Shown one piece after another: positions 43,204 to 53,460 of a DNA stretch of 64,000 nt. The stretch spans positions 164,609,111 through 164,673,110 of the forward strand of contig OY294069.1 of NCBI GenBank assembly GCA_958510875.1. Reading direction: 5' to 3'. Below the pieces are notes generated by a model. The model was given only the letters and a program-made list of their open reading frames with translations, ran no database searches and was not told the DNA's origin. The translations under genes and the position numbers were made by a program. The first letter of the stretch is position 1. Each line of letters starts with the position of its first letter. The stretch comes from Endomychus coccineus (lineage: Eukaryota; Arthropoda; Insecta; Coleoptera; Endomychidae).

Positions 43204-44995
43204 AACTCTCTCCAGATGGAAAATTCTGAAAATTTGAGATTTTCCTGAGACGGCTGTTATGTAAAATAAAGAATGATGAAGAATGACGATAAGTCATTTT
43301 TGTAACAAAATTATACTTTTATTAATCATAACCGTCTCAGGAAAATCTCAAATTTCCCATCTGAAGAGAGTTTTCTGGGAAAAATAATAGCGGAATCGTG
43401 ATCAGCGACCCAAAAAACTTACTAGAGGTCATTTTTGCAACAAAATTATACTTTATCATTCATAACCGTCTCAGAAAAATCTCAAATTTCCAGAATTTTT
43501 CATCTGGAGAGAGTTATGAATAATAAAGTATGATGAAAAATTACTAGAGGTCATTTTTTCAACAAAATTATACTTTGTTATTCATAACCGTCTCAGGAAA
43601 ATCTCAAACTCTCCAGATGGAAAATTCGGGAAATTTGAGATTTTCCTGAGACGGTTATGAATAATAAAGTATAATGAAAAATGACTAGAGGTCATTTTTG
43701 CAATAAAATTATACTTTATCATTCATAACCGTCTCAGAAAAATCTCAAATTTCCAGAATTTTTCATCTGGAGAGAGTTATGAATAATAAGGTATGATGAA
43801 AAATGACTAGAGGTCATTTTTTCAACAAAATTATACTTTGTTATTCATAACCGTCTCAGGAAAATCTCAAACTCTTCAGATGGAAAATTCGGGAAATTTG
43901 AGATTTTCCTGAGACGGTTATGAATAATAATGTATAATGAAAAATGACTAGAGGTCATTTTTGTAACAAAATTATACTTTATTAATCATAACCGTCTCAG
44001 GAAAATCTCAAATTTCCCATCTGAAGAGAGTTTTTTGGGAAAAATAATAGCGGAATCGTGATCAGCGACCCAAAAAACTTACTAGAGGTCATTTTTGCAA
44101 CAAAATTATACTTTATCATTCATAACCGTCTCAGAAAAATCTCAAATTTCCAGAATTTTTCATCTGGAGAGAGTTATGAATAATAAAGTATGATGAAAAA
44201 TGACTAGAGGTCATTTTTGTAACAAAATTATACTTTGTTATTCATAACCGTCTCAGGAAAATCTCAAACTCTCCAGATGGAAAATTCGGGAAATTTGAGA
44301 TTTTCCTGAGACGGTTATGAATAATAAAGTATAATGAAAAATGACTAGAGGTCATTTTTGTAACAAAATTATACTTTATTAATCATAACCGTCTCAGGAA
44401 AATCTCGAACTCTCCAGATGGAAAATTCGGGAAATTTGAGATTTTCCTGAGACGGTTATGAATAATAAAGTATAATGAAAAATGACTAGAGGTCATTTTC
44501 GTAACAAAATTATACTTTGTTATTCATAACCGTCTCGGTTATGAATAATAAAGTATAATGAAAAATGACTAGAAGTCATTTTTGTAACAAAATTATACTT
44601 TATTAATCATAACCGTCTCAGGAAAATCTCAAACTCTCCAGATGGAAAATTCGGGAAATTTGAGATTTTCCTGAGACGGTTATGAATAATAAAGTATAAT
44701 GAAAAATTACTAGAGGTCATTTTCGTAACAAAATTATACTTTGTTATTCATAACCGTCTCAGGAAAATCTCGAACTCTCCAGATGGAAAATTCGGGAAAT
44801 TTGAGATTTTCCTGAGACGGTTATGAATAATAAAGTATAATGAAAAATGACTAGAGGTCATTTTTGTAACAAAATTATACTTTATTAATCATAACCGTCT
44901 CAGGAAAATCTCAAATTTTCCGAATTTCCCATCTGGAGAGAGTTTTTCGGGAAAACTAACTGCGGAATCGAGATCATCGACCCAAAAAACATACT
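43204..44995. repeat. Satellite array of nested palindromes with a 660-bp higher-order repeat
   Basis: The array alternates two hairpin modules. Module A has arms ccgtctcaggaaaatctcaaa and its reverse complement around a ctctccagatgg/aattcggg loop. Module B has arms agtataatgaaaaatgac and gtcatttttg…aaaattatact around taga. Together they give a monomer of roughly 140 bp; clear neighbours start near 44273, 44411, 44634 and 44776. A variant with a tcatcagcgaccc-type insertion (agcggaatcgtgatcagcgac) stands at 43381-43440 and again at 44041-44100, exactly 660 bp apart, defining a higher-order repeat. Copies differ by only a few percent. The right edge (44940-44995) grades into an unrelated unique sequence after cgacccaaaaaac. 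It has no coding capacity. Confidence 0.96.
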
Positions 44996-45284
44996 AGGGG
45001 TCATTTTCGGCTATTAATTCATTAATTTTCTAAACTTTTGGATTGTTTTTATAAGAATGGTCCTCTGAGGGGTTGAAACCCCGTTTTTGGGGGGGTAGAA
45101 AGGTCGACCCCCGCGGTCTTGATAGTCATAAAAGATCTATGGGGTATTAGGAACAAAATGCAAACAAAAATTGAAATTCTAGTTTACCATATTTTTTTTT
45201 ATTATGGCCTTTTTCCCGGCTTATTGCCTGGACTATATTACTTGTATGTCATATTGTACCCTAAATAGTCAAGACTATTCATAT
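44996..45284. other. No gene seen; G-rich patch
   Basis: A G/C-rich run at 45060-45118 (ggggttgaaaccccgtttttgggg, tcgacccccgcgg) includes a short perfect hairpin ggggtt/aacccc. No gene is apparent. Confidence 0.5.
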
Positions 45285-45395
45285 TTTCATATATTAGTAT
45301 CGTTCGAAGATGACACGCTAGTGTCGGAACTATAGTCACGATTTGTTAATCTATAATATGTGATAAAAAACAAAGTAAGTAAGTGGTTGTCGTAT
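45285..45395 (+). mobile_element. PLE-type terminal segment (family 2)
   Basis: The stretch with gtgtcggaactatagtcacg … aaaacaaagtaa matches the PLE-B tail at 19065-19135 (gtgttgaaactatagttacg … aaaacaaagtag). In the PLE-B copy this lies 3' of the GIY-YIG domain, which supports a PLE terminal origin. No coding part is attached here. Confidence 0.6.
45299..45342 (+). ncRNA. Hammerhead-like fold, family 2 (better preserved copy)
   Basis: Helix I ATCGT/ACGAT (five pairs), then tcGAAGA (CUGAAGA with its first bases altered), one T, helix II GACAC/GTGTC around gcta, GGAAC (one change from GAAAC), the palindrome actatagt, with GTC as the cleavage triplet. Helix III could close as AC/GU over uaua. 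Two core changes make activity unlikely. Confidence 0.6.
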
Positions 45396-46017
45396 ATTCA
45401 TGACAGTGAAGCAATTTGGAGAAGCTCTGTTCGTGATAAACTATCTATTATTTTACCAATATATCCACTTGTTATTACTATGATTGTCAAAAATGCATAC
45501 ATACGTTCAGCTGTTTAAGCACGTGTCGATAACCGTCGTAACCGTCGCGATCTCTAATCTGTTTCCGTAAAATTCGTGCGCCGTCTGTTTTGAGGTATAA
45601 CGTTCGAAGGAGCTGGGGCTGCGACTCCCATCACTATTCAAGTGTAACATGTGCTCCAAAGTGCCCGTCGGACAGGTGTATGGACACCTGCTCCATCACC
45701 CCGGTCCCATCAGCACCAAGAGTCTAGGATTGTGAACGTAAGGTACCTGACCACGTATATGTGTCTTAAGGGTTTCTCGCCTTCACATCCACCTGCTGAA
45801 TAATACTTTCGGTTAGGTGGAATAGCTTCTCATTTGATTCCCCGCTATTTATGGTAATTTCTAAGTGGATGACGTCATGTCGCATTTCGAACATGATCGT
45901 TTATCGTATGTTAATAATAACGGCTACTTATTTATTCATGATACAAGTTTATATTCTTCCTTTTCCATTAACAGCATGAGTTTTTTCAATTTCCATCTTT
46001 GCCAATTAATCAAAATG
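45396..46017. other. No gene recognised; relatively GC-rich patch
   Basis: 45600-45760 is richer in GC than its surroundings (gagctggggctgcgactccc, ggacaggtgtatggacacc), but no frame or family was identified. Confidence 0.4.
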
Positions 46018-46122
46018 TGTTGATAAGAAATAATCACCCTTATCCACTAAAAATACTATTGAAGTACTGAGGACCTTTCGGGTACCAAGTACCCATCATC
46101 AGAGTGAACTCTTTTATAGTTT
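46018..46122 (-). mobile_element. Dispersed repeat F4 as a complete-looking 105-bp insertion with 13-bp direct repeats
   Basis: ATTAATCAAAATG occurs at 46005-46017 and again at 46123-46135, an exact 13-bp duplication on both sides of a 105-bp segment (tgttgataagaaataatc … gagtgaactcttttatagttt). On the minus strand the unit contains CTGATGA (46102-46096), one T, a GGGTA/TACCC stem on cttgg, and GAAA (46079-46076) followed by GGTC. These are hammerhead core boxes in the right order and spacing; helix I pairing is not obvious. Long, variable target duplications fit retroposition rather than cut-and-paste transposition. Confidence 0.8.
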
Positions 46123-46149
46123 ATTAATCAAAATGAGATTTGCCCAAAA

Positions 46150-47300
46150 TTGTTTGTTACCTTACCTAACCTGACCTCACATAATCTAACCTGCTAACCT
46201 GAATTCCATGATATAGAATGAAAATATTTTAATCGCGTTAATCTTAATACTCTCCTAATAACCAATAATAATTGTTTATTGTACCCCCTTTGTTTCTAAC
46301 GTTTTTATCGTGAAGAAGAAATGCTTCATGCAGTTTCAATCTATCACTACTGGTAGTGCAGGACTCAATTTACAGCAGACCTGCTAAAACCTCTCCTATC
46401 TTCATCCATACCCCGGAACCGCTTATCGCATTACTTCAGGGTATGGACTGAGTCTCTACTGTGTTTCTTGAGTCTGTATCAGTTTCTTTTTACGTTGATG
46501 TTTACGTTTGTGTTCACGTTGATGTCAACGTTTGTTAGGTTGTGTTGCGTTTGTCTGTGTAGCGCTATTATCTAAATTTGTGTCTCAAGTTTAATGTGTT
46601 TTTGCCATAATGTGGTCGATGCCCAATTTCATGGTTTTTGTGTTGTTAGTTATTTATCTCGATGGGATAACTTCCTATGTAGTTTCTGTTTGTACTATAA
46701 TATTGTTGATTTCCAATATTATGGTTCCTGGGCTTTAGTAATTTATCTCGCTACGTTGTTTCAGTAAGTGATCTTTGATGAGATAACTTACTCTACTGGA
46801 ACATATTGATCATCCGTGCCAATCACAATCTATCCATCACCTTCTTCTCAGGAACTTGTGATTGGGAGTCCATAATCTATCCAGGGTCTGGGTGCCTGTT
46901 GGTCCGCGAGAGCGTTTTCACCCCTACCTTTGATGCTGCTGGCAACTGGGCCGTGAGAGTTCCCCTATCCGCCACCTGGGGACTCGCCTGGTTGCGGTTT
47001 CAGGCTCCGCACAAGAGAAGAGGCTCCTGCTTTCCAGCAACCTAACCTAACACAACCTTACCTAATCTAAGTTAATCTTGATACTCTCCTAATAAGCAAC
47101 ACTGATTGTTTATTGTAGCTCCTCCGTTATTAACTTAACCTAACTTGACCTATCTTTGTTGATATAGAATGCAACTATTGTAATCGCGCTAATCTTAACC
47201 CTCATAATAGCCAATAATGATTGTTTATTGTATTCGCTTTGTTTCTAACCTAACCTAACCTTACCTACTAACCAAACTTTTTTGATATAGAATGCAAACA
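46150..47300. repeat. Partial tandem units of about 124 bp rich in AACCT
   Basis: Related units at about 46165-46290, 47055-47160 and 47160-47285 share gatatagaatg, aatcgcg(t/c)taatctta, actctcctaata, ccaataat(a/g)attgtttattgta and ttctaacctaacct. The first unit is separated from the others by about 750 bp of other sequence. The AACCT-rich runs are six-base ccta(a)c repeats, not the insect telomere repeat. Confidence 0.75.
46310..47044. other. Insert between the AACCT units, with a GC-rich stretch
   Basis: 46490-46560 has short repeats of acgtt(t/g)atg. 46850-47040 is distinctly GC-rich; its 79-codon plus frame (46806-47045) reads FTPTFDAAGNWAVRVPLSAT and ATWGLAWLRFQAPHKRRGSC, which seems familiar as repeat-derived sequence in insect protein predictions, but I cannot name the family. 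Confidence 0.4.
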
Positions 47301-47317
47301 AATATTGTCTCAGATAT

Positions 47318-47965
47318 GTCGACGACACTTTTGTCATTTGGCAATATGGTCGCGAAAATCTTGTTCCCTTCTCCAATTGTTTAAATTTATTACATCCCAA
47401 TTTTCGTTTTACCATGGAAATTGAATCAAAAGGTTCACTCCCATTCCTAGATGAATCAGATAGTCTACAGACTGAAGGTACTTTGGAACGTTCTGTGTAT
47501 CGGAAATCCACTCACACCAATAGATACCGCAATGGCCTTTCCCACCACCACCCTGCTCAAAAGCAATCTATGATAAGCTCCTTGCTTCACAGAGCTGTTA
47601 ACTTATCCCCCACCTCAATCCTTGAAATCAGAATTAAAACACCTTTAATCTGTTATATTATCGAATAATTCCTCCCATTATAACATTAAATAAGCCATAA
47701 AATAATACACTTCGCCTAAAATTTCAAATCAACCTGATCTTCGAACCTCCACCTCCTTTATTTACTGCCTGTTTTCCATGTATTGAAAATATAACATATC
47801 GAATTTCCAAAATCTTTAAGAAGCATAATATTTTAACTCGTTTTTCCATACTCCATACCAAAACTATCTCAGTTTCACAAGCCTATCAAAGATTAGCTTC
47901 CCCCTCTTCATTCAGAAGGTATTTCTACCCTTCCATGTTCTTGCGGTGAAGGAGGTCCTACAGTA
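47318..47965 (+). pseudogene. PLE-E: Penelope-like reverse transcriptase C-half
   Basis: The plus strand reads VDDTFVIWQYGRENLVPF at 47318-47372 (catalytic YVDD), FTMEIESKGSLPFLDES at 47405-47455, RSVYRKSTHTNRYRNGLSHH at 47488-47550, PAQKQSMISSLLHRAVNL, then after stops HIEFPKSL-like sequence and LPCSCGEGG near 47940-47960, the start of the GIY-YIG linker. It is closely similar to PLE-A (17.1-18.1 kb): SKGSLPFLD and VYRKxTHxxRY blocks match almost word for word, so both belong to family 1. The N-terminal part and GIY-YIG core are missing. Catalytic DD is intact, but stops disable the gene. Confidence 0.88.
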
Positions 47966-48279
47966 GCTAGCCCTGTGAATGAACTTGAATACTGCACAAG
48001 GCTTCATGCCACCAGTAGCCCTGACGATGCCACGTCAACTTGAATAATTTCTGCCCACTCATTAAGCCAAGTTTATGAGAGGAAGTGTATTTTCATTGAG
48101 AGTGACACCAAATTTCACACCCTGCCGGACCAAAACTGGATGATAATGCAATGAGCAATTTGCCAGATATGTCACCCGCTCAATCACCATGCTACTGAAT
48201 CGGAAGGCGAAAGAGTGAGGGAAAATTTTGCTCACCACATTTCACAATGTATGAAAACCAATTATCGCAGCACACTCCA

Positions 48280-48795
48280 CTTCACTTCAAAAGGAACAAT
48301 ACAAAAGTACTCTCATAGTTAACCAAGCGGCTGTCAAAGCGATTGGTGTCGAAAAGGTCCTGCATGCCTAAGCAACAAAAACAAATAACTCCGATCTGAA
48401 TATCGGGCCACTCAAGCATTGAGGGAAATGAGGCAGCAGAGTCTCCAAGTCAGGAAGAAGCAGCCTCCGAATTTATGGGACCAGAACTAGTTTGGTCTAG
48501 CTGCAGGCGCAGATGAACTACCGATTTCATCTTTAAGACTGAAATTAGAATGCTTATGTAATGGCAGGGCTCACCAGTATTAACCCACTCTAAATCATTC
48601 ATTATAAGCCCTTCGAAAAAGAGGCTATGCCTTGAGGTTGATGAAAAGCAGAACACGTTCTCTGTGCTTGTACAATTTAAGAAAGGATGAGATCCGGAAT
48701 CTTCGGTAAGGCACATCTCCTAACAGAAGATCTGAACCAAAACTTCAACCAAGAAGATCTTGGGCTATATAAAAAGACTTGCTGAGTAAACCATA
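48280..48795 (+). pseudogene. RNase H and C-terminal tail of a non-LTR retrotransposon
   Basis: The plus strand shows LIVNQAAVKAIG near 48315-48350 (form SDSQAAxKAL, both first-box residues lost), LSNKNKITPI with ISGHSSIEGNEAAESPSQEEA near 48370-48460 (family VPGHSGIEGNExADxLAKEGA), FMGPEL (FIGPEP), and a tail ending FGKAHLL with LNQNFNQEDLGLYKKTC near 48700-48790. This is an R1/LOA/I-type RNase H. It is not part of a larger frame; the reverse transcriptase is missing. A minus-strand frame over the tail (48450-48716) looks superficially like a zinc knuckle but is not supported. Confidence 0.7.
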
Positions 48796-49540
48796 ATTTT
48801 TAGAGCTGAGCCACTATAGATCACAAGTTCGCTGTTCTCGCTCGACTCACTCACGAGAAACCTGAACTTAACTCTCATAGTTTGACGTTTAAAATGGTTG
48901 TTTCATAAACTCCACGCATGAATCATTCCATATCCACAATCTTCTCGTAACTATAATCCCAATCATTCTCAACCATATGCCAGGAATAGCCTACAGCTAA
49001 ATAAACCGACAGCAAATCCATTCATTTATTTAGACGGCATTATTTACGAGAGCTTAGTATTAGAGCAGCTTATAACGAAATATGCTTCATCCCACTTCCA
49101 ATAAAGATGACTCTATGGCGCAGCCAGTGCAACAGAACAAGATGAGCGTGTTTCACATAAAATCAATTAGCATTGAAATTACTTTAGATAAAGTCATGTG
49201 ATAATCTCTTGTGATAAACTTGTTAATTGCAACTGAACCAATCGGGTGGCTTTATTGGTCCTACATAATAAGAGTCCAATCGCCCATACTGAACGTGGTC
49301 GAGTTTATATACAGTTCATCTCTGTGGGTTTGAATGAATCACTCTTAATGCAATAAATAGATAAGAACTGTAAAATATAGCCCTGCGGTTTAGTTCGGTG
49401 ATTACCGCTAAAACAATCGGTTTAATGTTTAGTGGCGAGCGAGAAAGAAACAAAAGAATGTCGGAAAATCTAAACGAAAGAAGATAGACAAAGCACAATC
49501 GGGTAACGAACCAGTTTTTCGTTTTGTTCGGTAGTTTGTT
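48796..49540. other. No gene seen
   Basis: AT-rich spacer without a supported frame, palindrome or repeat. Confidence 0.45.
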
Positions 49541-50181
49541 ACAACAGTCAGAAATCGAACGACTGTGCTCTCCTCTTGTTTCTGTTCCAGATTTATCTAC
49601 AGATTCCTATTAGCATGTCAAAAGTCCATCAGTAGGAAATAATTAATCACTTAATACCCGACTTGTAATTATTTAGATGTGCTCTGCATAGGATAAATAT
49701 AATTATCTATATAGGTGTGTTCTGTTATTTTGTTCTCATTAAATTGCCTTTCTTAAGCAAATCAAAAACAAACACACGAACAATATGGTACAATTATCCA
49801 AACCTCATCTATAACACTCAGAATGCATCCTGTGATATCATGTATTCGCATAGGAAGTTCACGAAAATGCTGAAAAACTTTTCAGCGATCTTGTATACAT
49901 TTTGAATTAATGTATACTTGTGATAGATTATAACCATAGTAATATGAAATCTCAGGAAGGAGCATGAGTATAATATAAATAAGACGGGAGACGCAATTTT
50001 AAGCGACTACGAACGACTGTATAGTTGTCGATTCTCAATACTTTGTGTATATTTTGTGCGAATGAATCATTTACGTAATTAGAGTTTGAAATGCTCGTAG
50101 ATATTCAATCGTGAGTAATGTGTTGTGAACAGACTGTAAATTGAACAATAAATAGTGTTTTGTGCAATAAACATTCAACAA
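49541..50181 (+). mobile_element. Possible solo LTR with promoter and poly(A) signals
   Basis: TGTTACAACAGTCAG begins near 49541. A TATA-like box (tataatataaataag) lies near 49972-49986, then gacgggagacgc. Two AATAAA signals follow at about 50143 and 50166, and the stretch ends near attcaacaaca at 50181. This arrangement (TG…CA, TATA, poly(A) signal in a downstream third) resembles an LTR. No target duplication or adjoining internal sequence was found. A host promoter/3' end cannot be excluded. Confidence 0.35.
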
Positions 50182-50239
50182 CAACTATGGTCAGTAGTAT
50201 TTGCTTGTGGATGTTCAAATTCTCGAAGGCAAGAGAGCA

Positions 50240-51070
50240 AACAGAGGAAAATAATTCGTTTCATATTTGAGTAACCCATCATGATTATTACACTTATTTT
50301 TTTCTTATATGCTTTGACTATATGAGAGGGAAACATATAATGTTCTAAGAACATCGTGTGAGCCAGCAGTGGAATGTAGAAAGGGGAGATTTTTCTTGAA
50401 GGTTTGGAGGTTATAGGCAAGAGGGAAGACCTCGACCTCACTAGGTAAATAGTTCCACAACTTCGCTGTTCGATACAAAAATTATGTCTGGTAAGAAAAG
50501 TAAGGTCTCGAGTTTGATAGTGAAGTGGTGACTAGTTTGAGCTAGTCTAGTCCGCCTATCTGGATTCTCATAGTATAACAACAGACGAGATTTATGGTGA
50601 ACACTGACCATGTAAATATCTATAGAAGAAGGAGAGATCTCCCACCTGTCTACGATGTTCTAGAGAGGTTAATTAACTCGTTTGTTTGGCATCATCATTC
50701 AAACGAATAGCTCTATTCTGGATGGAATCCAAGAGTTTCAGCATCTGAACAATACTCCAGGACAGGTCGAATCTGTGCTTTGTAGTTTATAAGGATCTGC
50801 TGGCATGTAAAGTAGCTCTTGTCACGGAATAGAAAACCAAGTTTTTGTGAAGCGGTTTTCGCAATGAACCTCACATGATCGTCCCATGAGAGGGTGCTGT
50901 TGGTGGTGATCTCGAGCATTGTTATGGGAAACTTCATAGGAATAGTTGTAGGTACCTGACAACATTGTATCAGAGAATGTGGGATCCGTCTTCCTGGAGA
51001 AGACGAAAGCTTGAGTTTTGGTTGCATTGAACTCTACTAGATCTACCTGTCTCTGTTTCGCTCCTCTTTA
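50240..51070 (-). pseudogene. CR1-like element: thumb and C-terminal tail
   Basis: Minus strand from 51027: MQPKLKLSSSPGRR, MLEITTNSTLSWDDHVRFIA and KTASQKLGFLFRDKSYFTCQ near 50930-50800, LINYKAQIRPVLEYCS, then the tail LPSEVRSRSSLLPITSKPSRK (50450-50395) and a downstream 3' UTR. LGxxINSxLSWDxHV and YKxQIRPxLEYCSH are landmarks of the CR1 thumb. Intervening nucleotides are degraded and out of frame. It is the closest relative in the window of the 56.2-58.2 kb body, sharing the same thumb. Confidence 0.85.
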
Positions 51071-52149
51071 GTTTCACCCGTGTAAGTGTATTTGGAAATT
51101 GTCATTCCGCACATGAAACATGTCAGGTTATGATTACCGAGATCACATGTGTAACATTCAAAAATTAAATTAAATTTTTTTCATCGAAACACGTGTAATA
51201 CAATTTGATATTAAATGAGTAATGGATCAAAATGCTTGCTATAATTGATATTCTGTTATCAATTTGCTGTTTTCTCAAGAATGTACCACATAATTATGCT
51301 TCGCCACCTTTGGAGACGTTTCGCTACTTCTTAACATGAAACATGAGTCCGCTATTTCTAACGATCAGCCCGTTAACTTATTCAGTCAATGCTTCTTCCT
51401 GAGATTTTATGTTCCAAGATTATAACGCTTCAGAAGAACGGAAGTATCATTCTCCGTAATATGACTTATCTGTTTTTGTTTTGACTTCACTTGCATGTTA
51501 AAAGTATCGAAAAATCATTTTGTTCATGATAGATGGAAGTTGATGTAAGTATGTAATATCAAAACACTTTTCATACCGATTCATTTTTTACTATATTCAA
51601 AGCCAGCGTGCAACATCATATACCCGTAGGAGCAGAGCGGCGCCGGCTTCGCCGCCGAGATGTTGTTCCCTGGGTTTTAAAACTTGAATGTATATTATTG
51701 TGAATGATCAGAAACAGCTGAAGTCGTAAAAATACGTCTAATGGTACTATAAGTCATGACGTTGAAAGTTTATTTCAATTGACTGGGATATTTGTGTTGA
51801 CTTCGGGGTGATCTGTAATGGACAGTGTGTGTGACTGTCAATCTGGTTGTCATGTGTATGATAAGTTATATCTGGCTATGGGGCTATCTGTGGTTTGTTA
51901 CGAACAGTCTGAGCCATCAAACTATGAGTTTATGTCATGTAAACAGTAGATACGTGATTATATGAGCTGTCAAAGAATATCGATTCTCCTTCATCCTCTT
52001 TGAAGTTGAATTCAGAAAAATGTTTTATTAGAGGGTGCCAAACTAAATAAGGAACCTAGCTGCCAAATTTCAAGTATTTCGGCTTTACAGATACGGAGAT
52101 TTTGTGTGATAACTGAGTGAGTCCGTCACTGAATAAGGGGTATTTCTCT
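51071..52149. other. No gene recognised; one GC-rich motif
   Basis: 51612-51680 holds tacccgtaggagcagagcgg…cttcgccgccgag…gggttttaa, a GC-rich motif embedded in AT-rich sequence. It resembles a fragment of a dispersed insect repeat. Otherwise nothing was found. Confidence 0.4.
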
Positions 52150-53460
52150 TTCATATACGAGGACAAGGAGAAAAGTCCCTGAAAAATAAAACAGATGGCG
52201 CCACAATCGAAAATCCTGTGGAGTTCCTTAATTTTAATTCGATCGGTGAATGAGGGGATATCTAGGATGTTAGCTAGCGGAGGAAGGTTGCCGAAGAGAT
52301 TGATTTTTATATATTAAGGATAAAAAAGTATTGTATGGTTTAATAAAAGATACATATTGACATTTCATTTTTAAGAAGTGTTTTAATTATTATGAGATTG
52401 ATTTGATATCAAAAAACCCCATAAATTGGTAACCTCCCTCCGCTAGCCAAGATCCTAGATATCCTTCTCCCCTCGTTCACCGATACATCTCCGAAATAGA
52501 ACTGTTATCATCGAATTATAATTAGGGAATGCCACAATCCCATGTGCCATTTGTAATGTACATACCATCTTCAACTAGAACTAGTTAAAATTTTCAGACT
52601 GACATGTCATTCAGCTCTGTTTTGACACTCATCTCGAAAGCAAGCAATCTTGAAGATTGTTGTGAACATGGAAAAATGAGAATTTCGCGTCTTGATAGAA
52701 CATTATTTCTTGTGCCGGAAAAACGTTACGCAAATCAAAGCATCGCTTGTTAAACATTTTGGGGACCCCTCACCATCGATTGGAACGATTCACGAGTGGC
52801 TTACTGATTTGCATTGTGGTAGTATAACCACAAACGACACCGAACGTTCTGGTCGTCTAATTGATGTTACAACGCCAGAAATCGTCGGTAATCCATGGTA
52901 TGGTGTTGGACGATCGGCGAGATTGCTGAGGTAATGAGCATGTCAACCGAACGGATACGGAACATTTTGCATACATTTTTGTTACTCTGTTGATGACAAG
53001 CGCGACCGTGTGACAACTTCAAAGGAATGTTTGGCGATGTTCAAGCGCGATAAGAAGAAATTTTCCGCCGTTTCGTAGCCGTGAACGAAACATGGATTCA
53101 TCACAACACACCAAAGACCAAGGAACAGTCTAAACAGTGGACTTGTCCTAGCGAATCGAAGCCGAAATAGAGCAAAGCGGGTTTATCAGCCAACGAAGTC
53201 ATGTCGACAGTTTTTTGGGATACACACGGATTGTTCATATCGATAACTTTGAGGAGGGCTAAAGGATCATTGGCGTATATTACACAGAGATGTTGGATCG
53301 ATTCGATGCTGATTTGAAGCGAAAGTGGAAAGAAAAAAGTGTTCTGCCACCAGGACAACGCACCGGCGCACAAGTCCGCAGTCGCAATGGCAAAATTGCA
53401 TGAATTGCTCTACGAATTGGTTCGTCATCCACCACATATTTTCTCCTATTATAAGTTAAG
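52150..53460 (+). pseudogene. Mariner transposon with left end and decayed transposase
   Basis: The left terminal repeat (tacgaggacaaggagaaaagtcc…gatggcgcc) starts near 52155. The frame starts near 52668. Blocks: FGDPSPSIGTIHEWLTDLHC and TERSGR (52750-52860), MSMSTERIRNILHTFL (52935-52985), DDKRDRVTTSKECLAMFKRD (52990-53055), VNETWIHH near 53082-53105 (first catalytic D changed to N), TVFWDTHG (53210-53235), HQDNAPAHKSAVAMAKLHEL near 53343-53405 (second D intact), LVRHPP. Mariner uses D,D34D; the third D, expected after HPP as SPDLAPSDY, is lost and the 3' end is missing. Multiple frame shifts. A MITE interrupts the 5' UTR (52218-52545). Confidence 0.92.
52218..52545. repeat. MITE nested in the mariner 5' UTR
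   Basis: Comparison with the mariner at 3320-3360 shows extra sequence here between 'caatcgaaaatcctgtg' and 'cacaatcccatgtgccattt'. The insert has inverted ends: left gagttccttaattttaattcgatcgg… and right …cgaattataattagggaatgcc, and a long inner pair (tcggtgaatgaggggatatc…gctagcggagg against cctccgctagcc…ctcgttcaccgata). The left arm lacks about 30 bp present in the right. A 9-11-bp imperfect repeat (aatcctgtg / aatcccatgtg) flanks it and may be the target duplication. Confidence 0.85.

Noticed and set aside
43204..44995. CRISPR-like regular array
   Set aside because: Spacers are not unique, repeats are long nested palindromes, and the context is eukaryotic. It is a satellite.
46806..47045. 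GC-rich 79-codon frame as a host exon
   Set aside because: It sits between repeat units, runs into AACCT repeats, and has no domain, splice or start context that I can support.
47040..47275. AACCTAACCT runs as telomeric repeats
   Set aside because: The unit is six bases (cctaac), short and imperfect, and part of a 124-bp repeat; the insect telomere repeat is TTAGG.
48450..48716. Minus frame with a zinc-knuckle look (CLTEDSGSHPFLNC)
   Set aside because: The plus strand over the same bases has several ordered RNase H blocks (SDSQ-like, GHSSIEGNEAAES, FMGPEL), so the minus resemblance is probably chance.
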